DNA of 64,000 bases from Cryptomeria japonica (taxonomy: Eukaryota > Streptophyta > Pinopsida > Cupressales > Cupressaceae). The notes under the pieces were generated by a model. That model worked only from the letters and a program-made list of their open reading frames with translations. It did no database searches and was not told where the DNA came from. Each line of letters starts with the position of its first letter. Position 1 is the stretch's first letter. The position numbers were made by a program, and so were the translations under genes. The stretch is from positions 241,987,718 to 242,051,717 of the forward strand of contig NC_081406.1 of the NCBI RefSeq assembly GCF_030272615.1, given 5' to 3'. Shown in pieces: positions 36,045-49,965 of the stretch.

Positions 36045-37742
36045 GTGCAGGGGAATTGTTCCGGAGAGTTGAATTGACCTGCAAAAGGCTGCTTAAGGTA
36101 TGTTCACCAAATTTGTACACTTCTAGTTAGATATGACGGCTGAGTATAGGCCAGCCTTGCGGCAGAGGCTTCAATTTACTATTTACTGTCAATCTAATGC
36201 TACGAATATGTCTTTAAATACATCTCGTGTGGTATATTGAAAACAAAGAACCCTTTCAGAGCTTTTCTGAAGTTGTGGGTTTTATGCATGGTTTCATTGG
36301 CCATGGAGCTTTTGCATCTGGCGATTAAATGTGGTATGACTCCTCTGGTATCAAACTGTTGACAAACAAGTACAACAAAGCCCTCAATACCTCTGGGTTC
36401 TATATGCATTTGACACCCTCATATTTATGCGGTTCCCAATTCATTCTCTTCAGCACCTTTTCAACTCAGTTGCAACCTGTATCGAGGCAAAACAGTTTCG
36501 GTAAGTTAATGTTTGTATTGAGCGTAAATTCTCCTCAACTTAATCGACTCAGCTAAAAATCCAAGCGGGCCCAATTTTTTTTTTTTTTTTTTCTTTTGCG
36601 AAATTTGATTTGGGGATATGGCAATTAGAGTTCTATGCTACATTTTCCGTTTTCGTATCAAAACATGTTGTTATGGGTTGGCATTACTATAGTCCATTAC
36701 TGTTTATATTCTGCTATGGCATCAGTCACTTCACCGTGCCATATCGTCCCAGGCTGAGTATAAGCAGCACATGCTTCCTAGTTGGCGGCTCGAACCTCCT
36801 GCTCCCAATAGAGGAAGCTTATCAATCCCCTTATCACGTCATTTTCAAAAAGGAAAGAAAGTAAGGTTTGTGCTGGTTAATTACAGCCGTCGACCCATCA
36901 TTGCCTATTTTTTGGCAAGGCATCATTCTACTCCATCAAATTATGTTAGCGTGCTAGTAAAGATTTCGCATGGTTATGGGCCGCCTCAATGCAGTCTGGG
37001 CAAGCTTGGGGCTTTTGGTTTTTGGAATTTAAACCTGGATGTCGGTGAAATTATGTCATTAATGATAGGTTATGCAGAAATGTACCCCATGTTTGTTACA
37101 CATTTGTAAACTCTCTTAGTACTTTCCAAGATGCCGAGTTCTATCTTTTTTTGTCTCCTTAAAATGTGGATAAAAATGTCAAAACGGTAAAATGCTTAAA
37201 ATGCTGGTCAATATGCGTTGTTCACATGTTGCTTTGCCTTTAAAATCATGCATTTTCTCTTTTGAGATGCCAATTTTTAATTTAATATATTTTGTATTTA
37301 AATTTTACAATATATATATTTTTTCAAAGAAATTTTCATTTTTAGTACTTTCTAAGTTGCAGAGTTTTTGCCAAATCATTTTTTTTACTGAGTACTCTCA
37401 GAGTCCGAGTCTGTGAACTATGTTTACACCATAATCTTACCATGTGTTCATTTCTGTTATAACTTATAGTCTACCATATTTGGCAACGAGAAGGATTTGA
37501 ACCTGGGTCATGTGCTTAGAGTGTCCTGGTCAGCTCTGGATTATCATTGCTTTTGTTCTCTTCACATATGCAAGTGACATTCCCTTATAAGCAAGGAAAA
37601 TTCTGTTTTGATACATTTCACAAATAAGCCCATTATATTCGTATTATCATTGCTTGTTTTGCAGGGTTGTGGGACCTGTTTGAAGTTGTTTTTTCTGACA
37701 ATATAGCTCTTCGTTTGGAGAAGGTATAGTCAAGGGATTAAA
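36045..37742 (+). promoter_or_regulatory. Possible 5' leader of the NAD+ synthetase gene with an intron
   Basis: A good 3' splice site (TTGTTTTGCAG at 37654-37664) lies 78 bases before the ATG, so the leader seems to be spliced. The best upstream donor I see is GCTTAAG|GTATGT at 36097-36098, which would give a 1.57-kb leader intron. The first-exon start and promoter are not identified. A run of 18-20 T lies near 36570. Open frames at 36610-36864 and 36771-37109 are unrecognised and may simply be intron sequence. Confidence 0.4.
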
Positions 37743-37936
37743 ATGAGGCTTTTGAAGGTGGCCACATGTAATCTGAATCAATGGGCCATGGATTTTGAAT
37801 CCAATCTGCAACATATTAAGGAGTCTATTTTGAAAGCCAAATCTGAAGGAGCAGCGCTTAGAGTGGGTCCCGAGCTTGAAATTACTGGCTATGGCTGTGA
37901 AGACCATTTTTTGGAGCCGGACACAACCAGTCATGC
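37743..37936 (+). CDS. NADS: Glutamine-dependent NAD+ synthetase, first coding exon
   Basis: ATG at 37743 opens [20 protein letters not shown], which is the start of plant glutamine-dependent NAD+ synthetase (EC 6.3.5.1). This cytosolic enzyme uses glutamine and ATP to amidate nicotinic acid adenine dinucleotide, the last step of NAD+ synthesis. The exon covers residues 1-64 of the N-terminal nitrilase-type glutaminase domain. It includes the [15 protein letters not shown] segment that carries the first catalytic Glu. It ends CATGC|GTAAGTG, a phase-2 donor. One difference from the plants I know is Arg-Val-Gly-Pro-Glu where Arg-Leu-Gly is usual. The frame has no damage. Confidence 0.93.
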
Positions 37937-39316
37937 GTAAGTGACTCTTCTCTTCAGTTGATAACTATGGCATGGATGCGTGTTCTTATTTTTCTCAATT
38001 TTGTGCTTCAACTATTATATTCGAATTGGATGGATAGGATGTAGTCTACTTTGCAATAGACAGGACATCTATCAATTTATCGATTTTTCTTGAATTAATC
38101 CTATGGTACACCCACAAGGATCTAAAACGATTTTATATTGCATTTTGCATCAGCGATATAAGTCTATGTAAAAACCAAAAACCACTGTCAAATTGAAATG
38201 AGTTGGAAACAAATTCATAGTAGAATTACAGTAAACTAGGTTCCGGAATAAGAAACTAGGCTACAGAGGCAACAATTATCACAGATAAGGACATAGTTTT
38301 CACATTACAAAGACAAACTGCAATAATTCAAGCAACTACAATGGTTTAATGGGATATCAAGCCTTACTTAAATAGTAATAGTAAGATGGAGAAAAAAATT
38401 AATTTTGAGTTTAACTGTTGATAAATCATACAGTGGAATGCTCCTGTAACATACAAGTGTTTACATAGTTTGATTTGTAACAACCTAAAATATCATTTGC
38501 TATAAAGTAGTCTCTGTAGCAAGACACAAGGCTGGTACGCATTAAATGATTTCAAGAAACCATTTGATAAATTAGGTACAAATCTCTATCCATAAGTTTT
38601 CTATAGCTCATGTTTCTTGATCAAGTGTAACATGATGATAGTTCTATGCTTAACACAAACTAAATAACTGTTTAGTTGGAAATGTAAGAGCTATCTGATT
38701 CCCTATCGACCACAAACATTGCTAATGATTAATAACACAATTCAGGCTTTCTCTAAATAGCAAAATGTCTTTTGGTAATGGCTAATTTTTTATGGTGGCA
38801 TCATGCATATGCACTCTATATATAGGAAACCATTGGACAAATTTACTGTAACTTTTATACTTTGCCCCCCCTGCAACCATATACCTACATTTCCATTTAA
38901 TGGAATATCCATTTAACAAATCCAAGCAATTTTGCTGACACCATTTCCCAAAAACTTGATAATAACTTTGGCTGAGAAATTGCTTACCAGTGAACAGTAG
39001 TTATCTGGTTGTGCAGATAGGAGTAGCAGAAATTGTAGTTGAATCTTACATTAGTCTTGATGGTTATTGTTTGAATTTTCTTTTTCCTAATTGAGTTCAT
39101 ATAAATGAAGTATCTATTAGTTTCTCTGCATACTCACATAAGTTCGTATCTTCGAAAAGATCATTTTAAATTTGGTTTGAAGCATGTACTCTTCCAAATT
39201 TTATTAGTTGAACTAAGCATAGTGTAAGATGATAATCTACTTTATCCAGTAATAATTCTGTTTCTATGTGTCAATAGTTAGTTGTTCATATTACTGATCT
39301 ATAATATTGTGGGTAG

Positions 39317-39622
39317 GTGGGAATGCCTGAGAGATATTTTGGCAGAAGACTTGACGGAAGGCATACTTTGCAGCATTGGTATGCCAGTAGATCAAGGTGG
39401 TGTTCGGTACAATTGCCAGGTCTTTTGTCTAAATCAAAAAATACTTCTGATTCGACCAAAATTGTGCCTTGCCAATGATGGCAATTATAGGGAATTGCGA
39501 TGGTTCTCTTCTTGGAAGCGTCATGGACAGCTTATGCAGTATAATCTTCCTGACAATATTGCAGATGCAATTTCACAAAGAACTGTGCCTTTTGGAGATG
39601 GATATCTTTCGTTTTCAGATGT
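39317..39622 (+). CDS. NADS: Glutamine-dependent NAD+ synthetase, second coding exon
   Basis: After a 1380-bp phase-2 intron ending GGGTAG|G, the frame resumes [12 protein letters not shown] and continues through [19 protein letters not shown], then [19 protein letters not shown]. The Lys of IRPK is the expected second residue of the glutaminase Glu-Lys-Cys triad. The exon ends near [13 protein letters not shown] at GATGT|GTAAGC (39622). In plants the next exon should begin close to the catalytic Cys and the C-terminal ATP-dependent synthetase domain. I found none of that downstream in this window. Both exons have good splice sites and intact frames, so the gene is probably real and continues beyond 64 kb, but truncation cannot be excluded. 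Confidence 0.93.
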
Positions 39623-41632
39623 GTAAGCACCAAACCTTGGTTTTATTCTTTTCTCTCATCCCATATTGACGGCACAAGTTTCGTTTTCTTTATTGTTGTC
39701 AATATTCCTTTATGTTAAAGCATTTGTTGTGATTTGATGATTTTCTTTGTCATGTAAGCAAAATGAACAGGGATTTAATTTTTTATAGACATGCAGCATA
39801 TTGTATTTTTCCAAGTACTTTGTATTATACATGTTGTGTGGTGCATGTCTATCAAATGTTCCATTGCTTTTGATGTCTGTCCTCGTTAGCATTTAGATAA
39901 GTCTTACATTTTATAAAGCACATCTTTGATCCAAATCATTATCCCTAAATAAATGGTGAATTGGCAGATAAGAAAGATACAGAAGTCAGTGTTAGATAAG
40001 TGATCAGACAATTGGGAAAGTAATTTGTTGACTGGTGTAGATCAAAACACTGTGTGGTTAATTTGATTTCTTTTGAAATAAGATACATCCATTTAAAATT
40101 GATGGTCCCTGCTTTCTTTGAAGAGGAAGGTTGTTGTTTTCTTGAAGGTTTGTTTTGGGAGTCATCCTTCAATATCTTTGAGATACACCTTTTACCAATC
40201 AACTGAGCTCATTATTTACCTTCTTTTCCTTCTTTTTTCTTTTCTCTTGAATTTTCTCTTTTCTTTCTCATCTTTTTTCTTTCTCTTGATATAACTTTCT
40301 TTTCACATAATTTCCACACTTGCAATATGGCTCGTAAGCAATGAAGCTCACCTGGGTATGAGAATTATAGTGGCGGAAGTAGGATTTTAGATTCTTCACT
40401 AGCCACTTCACCTAAGAAACCACAATGACTTAGAGCAATTTGATTAAGTGTGTAAAAATATAGTAATCGAAAGATGTCGGTATCAAGATGCAATAGGGAA
40501 TTTTCTTTCTAATCAAGCACAAGTCCTAATCAAATGATAAAACTGGAGAGGAGTAACCTCGGATTCAAAAGCACTTCATGAATAGATATCTAAGAAATGG
40601 ACCAAACATAAGATCAAAAATGAGCTAGCGTGTGAGAAACAACACAAGCACCTTTCTCACAAATGAAGGCTCCCACTTAAGACACCTAAACTAAGCAACA
40701 CTTAAGACACCTAAACTAAGCAAAACCAACTAACCAAAGCAAACTAGAACTTAAAGCAAACTAAGCTAAGGAAAGCAAACTACTAAACTACTCGAGCCAC
40801 CTGAGGATCACGAGTCAACAAACTCAAGTCAAATTATCAACTTGGCTCACTTGAAACCAACCTAACTAAAACACACGAAAGGAAACCTACTCTAAGACTA
40901 AACTAATTCATTTACAAGACTCCTAGAGCGAGCATGACTCAAAAGAGCGATATATTTACATGACTTTGCATGATTTCTCAATATGTTCAACAGGAGCATA
41001 GCAAAGGTCATAGTTCGCAATCAAGCAAATTCATTCTTATATTCGGAGTAGGCTCTCACAATGCAGTTTTTATATTCAAGCAATACCTCATGTAAGATGA
41101 TCAGTTGGGGCAACTCATCAGGTCCATGATCTATCCAAATGCAAGTTGTTTTCCCAAAACACCCATAATCAAAATCATAATAGCTTTCAAAATTAGGATT
41201 AAGGAAAGAGACAACCTGAAGCCTTTCGAGCTAGGATGGAAACTCTTGCATGCTATCCACCTTCGCATCATAAGAAGAGAGATCATCATTCACTTCAGGA
41301 GGTCGCCATTGTTGGTGTACCATTCCATGACCATCTATGACACGTTTGTTCTCACTTGCAAGTTCTTCTTGAAATAAACTTAGGGCTCCTTTGAATAGCT
41401 CAACATTCTTTTCTTCCATATTGACAACTTGTTCAAGATCTTGCATAGACCATGCATCCTTATGAAACTCCATAAGCATATCCTCAAAAATTAGGGTCTC
41501 CATAATAGGCCGAGGTTCAAACATTTCCTCTAGCTAATCAAATGCAATCTCTAGTGGTATTTCATCCCCAAGAATGTCTCGGGAGGCCAGAGTTGATGAT
41601 GAATCACATCACTCGCAAAATGTTGTTTATAT
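39623..41632. other. Start of NAD+ synthetase intron 2 with old retroelement debris
   Basis: 40325-40480 resembles 21630-21790 of element D (shared phrases gtaagcaatgaa, attatagtggcg, gtaggattttagattcttcactag), so a D-related remnant lies here. A minus-strand frame at 41231-41560 (starting EMFEPRPIMETL) is unrecognised. 40640-40900 is rich in CTAAACTAAGC-like words. Confidence 0.45.
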
Positions 41633-41800
41633 TGTTAGCGTAAAACTTAATTCATTACCTTGTTATGTCTAGCAGTTGATAGGTGGTTAAGGCAATTATT
41701 ACAACTACGTAGTTATACCAACTGCACCCCTTGATTATATATGTCTGTTTGCATTTCATCAAAGTAATGTATCGAATCAATCAAGCTTTCACCGCCTTTA
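41633..41800 (+). repeat. Left LTR of the gene-carrying element
   Basis: TGTTAGCGTAAAACTTAATT start, highly similar to 43735-43902 along its whole length. Confidence 0.85.
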
Positions 41801-41815
41801 TTTGGTATAAGAGCC

Positions 41816-42159
41816 AATAGAATCTATGTGCCTGTTTAAAATGTAATGCGTTTGATTGGTAGATAATTTGGAAAAGAGTTTGCATTGGCGTGAGAAATCT
41901 TTAGCATCCAAATAGTTGCAGAAGCATGGAAGGTGAATGATAAAAGAATTAGTTTGACCGGACATTGGAAGAAGTTGACGAATAAGGGCATTGAATTCTG
42001 TCATTCCCAGCCATGTAAAGGAATGTGGAAGTGATCGTGTTTTTGTGTGAAGGAAAGTATGACTTATTTTGTGCCACCTCCATTCTATTTGATTTAACAC
42101 TTTGGCGGGTAATTGATTTGTTTGTGAGGTTTCGTGAGCAATATGGCATACTTTTTCGA
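41816..42159 (+). other. Unassigned internal segment of the gene-carrying element
   Basis: About 340 bp between the PBS and the MSI1-like part. It could be original leader or a third captured fragment; no frame is recognisable. Confidence 0.4.
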
Positions 42160-43065
<906 letters not shown>

Positions 43066-43256
43066 TTGAACTTGAAATGATTAGGCAGATGGCTTTAAAG
43101 AAAGGTCAATCATTTGAAAAGAATCAAAAGGATTTGCATCGTCATAAGATGTTTAAAACTCAAGAAGCTATTGATTATGGGCATGTTGATCAAATTGTGC
43201 GGCCTCCAAAGATGAAAGCTTTGAATGATGGAAAAATAGGAGATGCTCTTGATTAG
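43066..43256 (+). pseudogene. Clp protease-family C-terminal fragment fused to the MSI1 piece
   Basis: ELEMIRQMALKKGQSFEKNQ then DLHRHKMFKTQEAIDYGHVD and QIVRPPKM follow directly, in frame with the end of the MSI1 part. The pattern K-x-G-x(3)-E-x(3)-D-x(2)-R-x(5)-EA-x-x-YG-x-x-D is that of the C-terminal helices of ClpP/ClpR. It ends at TAG after GKIGDALD. The catalytic Ser and His would lie upstream and are not included. The family call is by motif only. Confidence 0.6.
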
Positions 43257-43734
43257 TTCTATCATGATTTTATTGGAGGTTGGCAGCATCGAAGGATGGA
43301 GGAATTTCCATCATCTCAAGTTAGTTTCTCACTTTGAGATGGTGTTTTGTATGAGATTTGGAGTTGACCTCAATATGGATCGTTATCCGACAAGTTTTAG
43401 AGTATATGATTGAGATTTATACCCTTTCGCTGTCATCAGACAATGATAGAGATCTGTCATATCTATTAGGGATTGTTGTTGAGTAATTCAAGACTCTGTG
43501 ATTCAAGAGTTTGGGGCTGAGAGTCAAGAACACAGCTCGAAGCTATACCTTTACAAGGGTCAAGAGATAGCTTGATGGAGCCTCACTTGGTTCAGGATTT
43601 GTTTTTTCTTCAGAAGATCTTCTAAAAAATGTTTATTCATATTATGTAGTGAGCAAGTTTTGTCTTGTAAGCCTTAAGATCCCGAGGGCAAGGTAAATTT
43701 GATGATTTTAAGAACAATGTATTAAGTGGGGGAA

Positions 43735-43902
43735 TGTTAGCGTAAAACTTAATTCATTACATTGTTATGTTTGGCAGTTGATAGGTGGTTAAGGCAGTTA
43801 TTACAACTATGTAGTTATACCAATCACACCCCTTGTTTATATATGTCTGTTTGCATTTCATCAAAGTGATGTATCGAAATAATCATGCTTTCACCTCCTT
43901 CA
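43735..43902 (+). repeat. Right LTR of the gene-carrying element
   Basis: Begins TGTTAGCGTAAAAC after the polypurine tract AAGTGGGGGAA (43724-43734) and ends CACCTCCTTCA. Confidence 0.85.
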
Positions 43903-43904
43903 GG

Positions 43905-44390
43905 CATAATAGGTTTCATATTCTTTATTTGCATTCACTTATTTGTTGCCTCAACCTCCATGTGCAACCTAGTCATCTCAGCTTTCTCAGCTAAGGTTAT
44001 TTTTTAACAACCTTTTAACCTTTGTCCATATATACACAAAAGATGAGAGTAAATCCTTGTGTTGCTGATCCAATAATCCTTGTTGCACAAATGACAACCA
44101 AACTCTACTTCCCCTTGAATTTATTTTTCTTGACTTTGTCTATGGCTGTTGCAATTTATAAAAGGTTTTTTTTTAGGATTGAATGGTCCCTTTGCATCAA
44201 TTTTGAGGAGTTTGGAAGGATATTCAATTGGGTGATTTGTATTTATAATCCTTATGGTACTCCCACTCGTAGAAGAACCCTCAATAGCATTGCTATGGCC
44301 TTTTTGATGAATTTGAATGTCTTCACCTTCTCTAACCTCATTGCTGGTCATTTTTAAAAAAACTTCAAAATATAGCTGCAACTGCAAACA
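43905..44390 (-). pseudogene. hAT-type BED zinc-finger fragment
   Basis: The minus strand encodes CHLCNKDYWISNTRIYSHLL and then YGQRLKGC, followed by AEKAEMTRLHMEVEATNK. This matches the BED finger of plant hAT transposases (C-x2-C-x(n)-S-x-x-R-x(3)-HLL and the GxGxxxC that follows). One or two stops (TAA before IQGEV, TGA after KGC) break it. Its downstream part is cut by the gene-carrying LTR element. Confidence 0.55.
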
Positions 44391-44399
44391 TAATACAGC

Positions 44400-47300
44400 A
44401 AACAAAAAAAAGTTCCCTAATTATTTGAAACTTTGACAATCGAAAAACTCAAAATATAGCTGCAACAGCAAACATAAAAGAGCAAACAGAAAACAAGTCC
44501 CAAATTATTTGAAACTTTGACAAAAAAATTGCAAAAGAATTTGTGGAAATGAACAACGGATTGTAAACTTATCTCAAATTACATAGTTTTGACGTTCTCT
44601 TTCTGGCTTTGCATTGATTTTCTCTTCTCTTTTCTCAAATATTCTCTTTCTTTGCATTCTTCACAAAATTTAAAATGACAAAATATGTTTGTTTTTTGTT
44701 TTTAATTGTTAGTGTGGCTGTTTTAGGTTTAGGGTTGGGGTAAAAGGGTGTGGGGTCCTTGCCCCTCATGCCCTTTCTTTCACTTTTGTGTGCTTTAAAA
44801 AAAATATGCTTTTTTATGCTTGAGTTGTAGGAGACAACTACCCATTTCTTGTTTCTGTGTGTTTCAAATAAATTTTTTGACATCTTGGGGATGTTTCCTT
44901 CTTTTTTGTAGGTTGGTGAAGGCTGGGGGACATTTTCAACCCATCCTTGCACCCTTGAAACATTTCTTGTAGGGTATGGGTTTGAAAATGTAGGGGATGT
45001 GTGTGCCTAGGGTACATAGGAAAATCTTGAAAAGAATTAGGTGAAAAAAATCAAGAATGATCTTGTTGAGTACTTGTGGGAGCTTGCCTACAAGTAAGTG
45101 GGTGAATTACTTTGTGCACATAGTAACTCACAAGTACTCACAATTTGGGAGAGTTTTGAATTTATGGGATTGTGCATTACATAATTCACGAACACAAATT
45201 AAATTGATTGAGGCACTGTTCCTTATTCAAGAGAATGAAAAGCCAGTCTCCATATCTTAATAATTTTATTGTTAGTGTTTTCTGTAAAAAGGAAGTAATA
45301 GCTTATACAAAAGCAAGAAAACACACACATAGTGGAGAACACAACAATCGATCAGGAGAAACCCTAATAGGAGAAAACTCTAGAAGAGTGAGGGAACCCC
45401 TCATGCCATTGTAACCTTGAGCTATTGTAGGTTTATTGTCTTTTTGAGGCCTTCATGGATATCGTTTACATACGCAACATTCTGAAATGCCCATACATGC
45501 TTTACAAATGCTCTCAATACCTCATAGTTATAATTCTCTAAGACTCACTAGGCTATATAGCAACACATTTCCTATTCAATCGAACACTACAATGGCTCCC
45601 TAGGATTCTTATACATCCACACAGCTTTAGAAGTTTGAAAATTTAAGTGAAAATACATAATTTGTACCTGTTACTTTATTTGTATGTTATCTCGCGACGG
45701 AAATACCACATATCGTAGGTGGTGACTATTAAATTTCCCTTAAGGTACTAGTGGTTACACATTTGCTGTTATTTTTAACTAGTGTTTTTCTTGCCGAACC
45801 ACCCATTGAACTTTACATTTTTCAAAAATTTATTGAATTGGATTTCAGATCCAAGGTGTTCAGATCATCGTAGACATAACTTTGCCCTTGTGAACCACCT
45901 ACATTATCTGTCTTGATATTCAATTGAAACGGAAGTGGGAATTGGTTTTATAGAAGTGTCTTACAAGTTATGTTTTGGGCTTTTAGAGTATAGTGACTTA
46001 GCATTTCACACTAACATTTCATGATGGATCAAGAGTGCACTGTACATATATGGTGACTGCTGCTGACTAAGGATTTGCAGTTTGATAAGTGAATGTCAAA
46101 ACCAAAAAAATGTTGAGGGTGTTTTGAGGTCCCCAACTTAGAGTAATTACCTAATTAGTAAATTTATTTTGGCAAAAAATTTCCCAAAATGCCAATTGCA
46201 ATTAGTTAAAAGCGAAATATACACAATGCTTATCATCCAGGCTGCATTTTTTTTTATGCTGAGAGGCATTATACTTGGCAGCTGGGGAGAGGAGGAGGGC
46301 TGCAAGTGTCTTTCAGTGTATTGAGTAAAACAAAATTTAGCTAATGAAAGATGACTTTTGTATAGCGGCACATGATATTTTTAAAACTATGTTATTATTA
46401 AAAGAAAAGTGAAATATAAATTAATCTCATGGAAAAAAATCTTCAAGAATAAACATATCTGGTGCATGGAGGAACATATTGAAGGAACCAGCTCCACTTA
46501 ATATAAATGACTTTTTCATGGGGACAGATGATCTATATTAGACTATATTACTATCAAAAGAAAACTAGAATTTATCATGACCCTGGTAAAAAAGCTTTGG
46601 CTATCATATTATATTAAACAACAATGACCATATGATGTGTGGATTCAATTTGACAAGTAAGTTAATACTAAATAGTAAAGAGAATAGCTTTCCTTAATAT
46701 TTGACTAAATGATGTTTAAATGTAAACCATCACATTTAATATATAAAATGTAATGTTGGTCAATTGAGATTTGGTTTTTGAGTTGGGATATGCAAAACAA
46801 AGGCACATGAAGTACTCTTGATATATCTTACTCTCATGTTTTTCTGACGTCAATAGAAGTTCAATATAAGGAAGGGTCTTTACCTTCCAAAATTTGATTT
46901 TTTGGTGTTCAATAAAGATCTGCATTTAAGATAACTGAGCTAATAGATAAATTTCATTTGTCTCAATCAACTATTGTTGATGGAATTTCATGCTCCTATA
47001 TACTTCTCAATTTTTTTTCCAGGGCATTTTGAACAATTCTATAGTTATGCTATGTGTTAGAGTTCTAATTTGGCCTTTTGGGATAACACAAAATGATATA
47101 GCATGTAAGTAAAACCTTTCTTTGAATTAGAAGGGGAATCTCCCTTGTAAATGAAAAGCTTGAATAAAAACCCTTGAACATAAACCATAGACAAAACCTT
47201 TCTTGGGACATCACGAAATGATATAGCATGTAAGGTAAAACCTTTCTTTGAATTAGAAGGGGAATCTCCTTTGTAAATGAAAAGCTTGAATAAAAACCCT

Positions 47301-49680
47301 TGATCATAAACCATAGACAAAATCTATAGCTTTTTACGATACGTACATGGTTTTTTTTTTGAGGTTCAAACATGCTATGCATACAAACTTAAATTGCCCT
47401 ATCTTTTTGTTACTGGTTATGAGTGGAAGACAGCAATATTTTTTCACAGATGAAAAATATTTTCTTTTATGACTTCTACTAACAACTTAATCTATCACAG
47501 CACAAGCATACACACATTATAGCTGAAAACTAAAAGCAAACACTGGGAAGTGTGTGCACACGAGAGCTGGATTAAAGATTTCAATTACACACAAGACAAG
47601 ATTTCATAAACTAAACACTCAAGTGCTGCATACATAGCTACAGGCACCCGAATTAACAATAATCACAATGTATAACTTGCAATTATTGATAACCTATCTT
47701 AAAATAAATGAAATCTTACACACAAAACCATTCAGTGAATATGACAAAACTGCTTGTAGCTTAAAAATCTCTATCATACACACAAGGAGAGCTTGAAAAA
47801 TAAACATTATGCCATTAGCTCCCCTAATCTGAGTATTAAAAGCACTTATAAATGTTTACAAAAACTTTGTATGCTCATACAATCAATTGATTCTCCTATT
47901 TTGCATGGCAATGCAATTTATTGAGGACAAATACAAAAAATAAATCAACTAGAGTTTGTCCAAATTAGATTTCTTGAAAATCAAGCAATCTTTGAATAAC
48001 AAAAATCTTAAAATAAATTGTTTGAAAATAAAAGATCTAGAAACATATCTAATAATAGCAATCTTCGAAAAATATCCATAGCTACCACTTTGACACATCG
48101 ATGAGCTTCTTTGGTGTTGTTGATTCTGCAGTAGCCTCTTTCTATTTTAGAAGTTTTTGAAACCTTGAAATTAACTATTTCACTTTTGAATCCTTTGGAT
48201 ACAAAAGAACTCATCTGGATATCTTGAATATTTGGAACATTGTGAAGCAACATACATATTATTCATAAAAAATTCCTTCCATCTTTTGTATCTTGAACAA
48301 CATCAATATCATTCCATTTTTCAGCCTTTGAAGAGAGCTTTCTAGTGTAGTGCTTTAAGTGAGATGCAAAATGGTGTCTGGATGCAAAAGTTATCATACA
48401 ATGAATGTGAGAAAAACAATGGTTTGGAAATGTGACAAAACCTCAAATGTCCTTCGAAAACTCAAACATCTGGTTTTGTGCTCTAGGTGCCATTAGAAGT
48501 GGTTATTTTTCCTTTGGAATCTTAGGCATCACTGTTTGAAGGCCCATGCATCCTTCAAAAACCCTAGGCATTTGGATAAGTTTGTTGAAAGTTTTCTTCT
48601 CAAGACCTAACTCTGCGAAAATGCCCATGGCTTGTCAACAACTTCAGCGCCCTACAAAAACTATGCCCATGGCCTACATTAAATCCCAATGCCTTGCAAT
48701 AAATTCAATAGACTGTTGTGATGCCTTGCCACTATTGGTAGATCAAACCCTAGCCCATGCTCCTTGTGACAAAAATGGAATACCTGCAATTGAAAAGGGT
48801 GCCCTTGTTCTTCCTTGCTATCAATGGTGTAGTGAGAAAAAAGGACTAAGACTTTTTGTTTTATAACTGAGAACCAATCACGTTTGGGTCATGGATGTCC
48901 TTTTCAAAAAAATATCTTTTCAAAGTTCAAACCATAATCAGTAAAATTGAGCTTTATTTCTCTCTTTGGCACTCTTTCCATTTTGGTAATTTTGGTTAGA
49001 AAGTGCCATTTTGAAAAAAAACACACTTTTTTTGCAATCTTCACCATTTTTTTTAAATTTATTTTCTAGGTTGCCAATACGGCAAAATTTTGAAAAGGGG
49101 TTTGGGTTCGTTAGTACAAAAACATGCAAATTATATATATATATATATGCAGCCTATAAGCATAAATTAAGATTAGCATGTCACATAGCATCATATAAAC
49201 AACAAAACCAACATAAACTTGTAATCATAGCATCGTCATCATACCATAACAACATCATATACATCAAGTTTAATATCAAAATGATAAAATATTCAAGTAT
49301 CATTGTTTCAACTTTCAACAATTTAAAGTTTGATCATCAAATGGATTCTCTAATTCATCATCCTCATTCTCCTCCTCATCATTGACATTGACATTAGATG
49401 AATCAATGCTAATGCCAATGCCACTTAAACTTGCACTTGCACTTTAAGTTTGCTCGCTATCTGAGTCATCAAATGCAACATGCTGAGAAGTGAAAGCATC
49501 CATATCAGTATGCTCTGGCTCTATATCCCACATCTTCGTTTTCCCTTGCTTGTAGTCATGTTGCTTGTGTGAAATGAGCCAAGTTAATGCTTTAAAACTG
49601 GCTTTTAGGCTAATATTTTGATTTTTTATGGGGTGGAATTTAAAAAAAAAAAAATTCTGCAAAAAAAAAAACCATTTTTG
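44400..49680. other. 5.3 kb without recognisable genes
   Basis: Within the presumed NAD+ synthetase intron. It contains one 125-bp tandem duplication (47091-47340), an AT dinucleotide run near 49131-49148 and poly-A tracts near 49640-49670. Frames at 44635-44952 and 48546-48866 have no recognisable domain. Confidence 0.5.
47091..47340. repeat. Tandem duplication, two 125-bp units
   Basis: aaatgatatagcatgtaag begins at 47091 and again at 47216. The copies differ at only a few bases, so the duplication is young compared with its surroundings. Confidence 0.85.
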
Positions 49681-49684
49681 GGCT

Positions 49685-49793
49685 GTTAGACCCCTGGGTT
49701 CAACCTAGTCCGAACCAGGCTTGTGAATGACGGGCCCTATCCGGACCACAGGAGGACCGGACTAGAACCCCAGACCAGGACTGTATTATGGGA
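49685..49793. repeat. GGACC-rich target sequence, left half
   Basis: Many GGACC, GGACCGG and GAACC words. The sequence continues on the other side of element G at 57230-57290 (gaccggaccagaccagtaccggggg). Confidence 0.55.
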
Positions 49794-49965
49794 TCATAAT
49801 TGGTAAAAAATGATTGTGTTGTATTTTCGAATGATCATGAAGATAATTATAAAGAATTACAAAGAATCTCAAAATAGAAAGATTCTAATAAGAAACTAAA
49901 ATTACAATATCTTACAATATATACATTATTGAACATTAATAACTTAGGAAAATATAATATTAACA
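49794..49965 (-). repeat. 3' LTR of copia G
   Basis: The minus strand begins TGTTAATATTATATTTTC right after the polypurine tract and ends CCCATAATA. Confidence 0.85.

Noticed and set aside
36610..37109. A short gene upstream of the NAD+ synthetase
   Set aside because: Overlapping frames without recognisable domains; the stretch fits better as leader intron.
37647..37934. Minus-strand 95-residue frame over NADS exon 1
   Set aside because: Complementary-strand shadow of a conserved coding exon.
47057..47382. Repeated protein encoded on the minus strand
   Set aside because: The apparent protein repeat is only the 125-bp DNA tandem duplication read through; 125 is not a multiple of three and no domain is seen.
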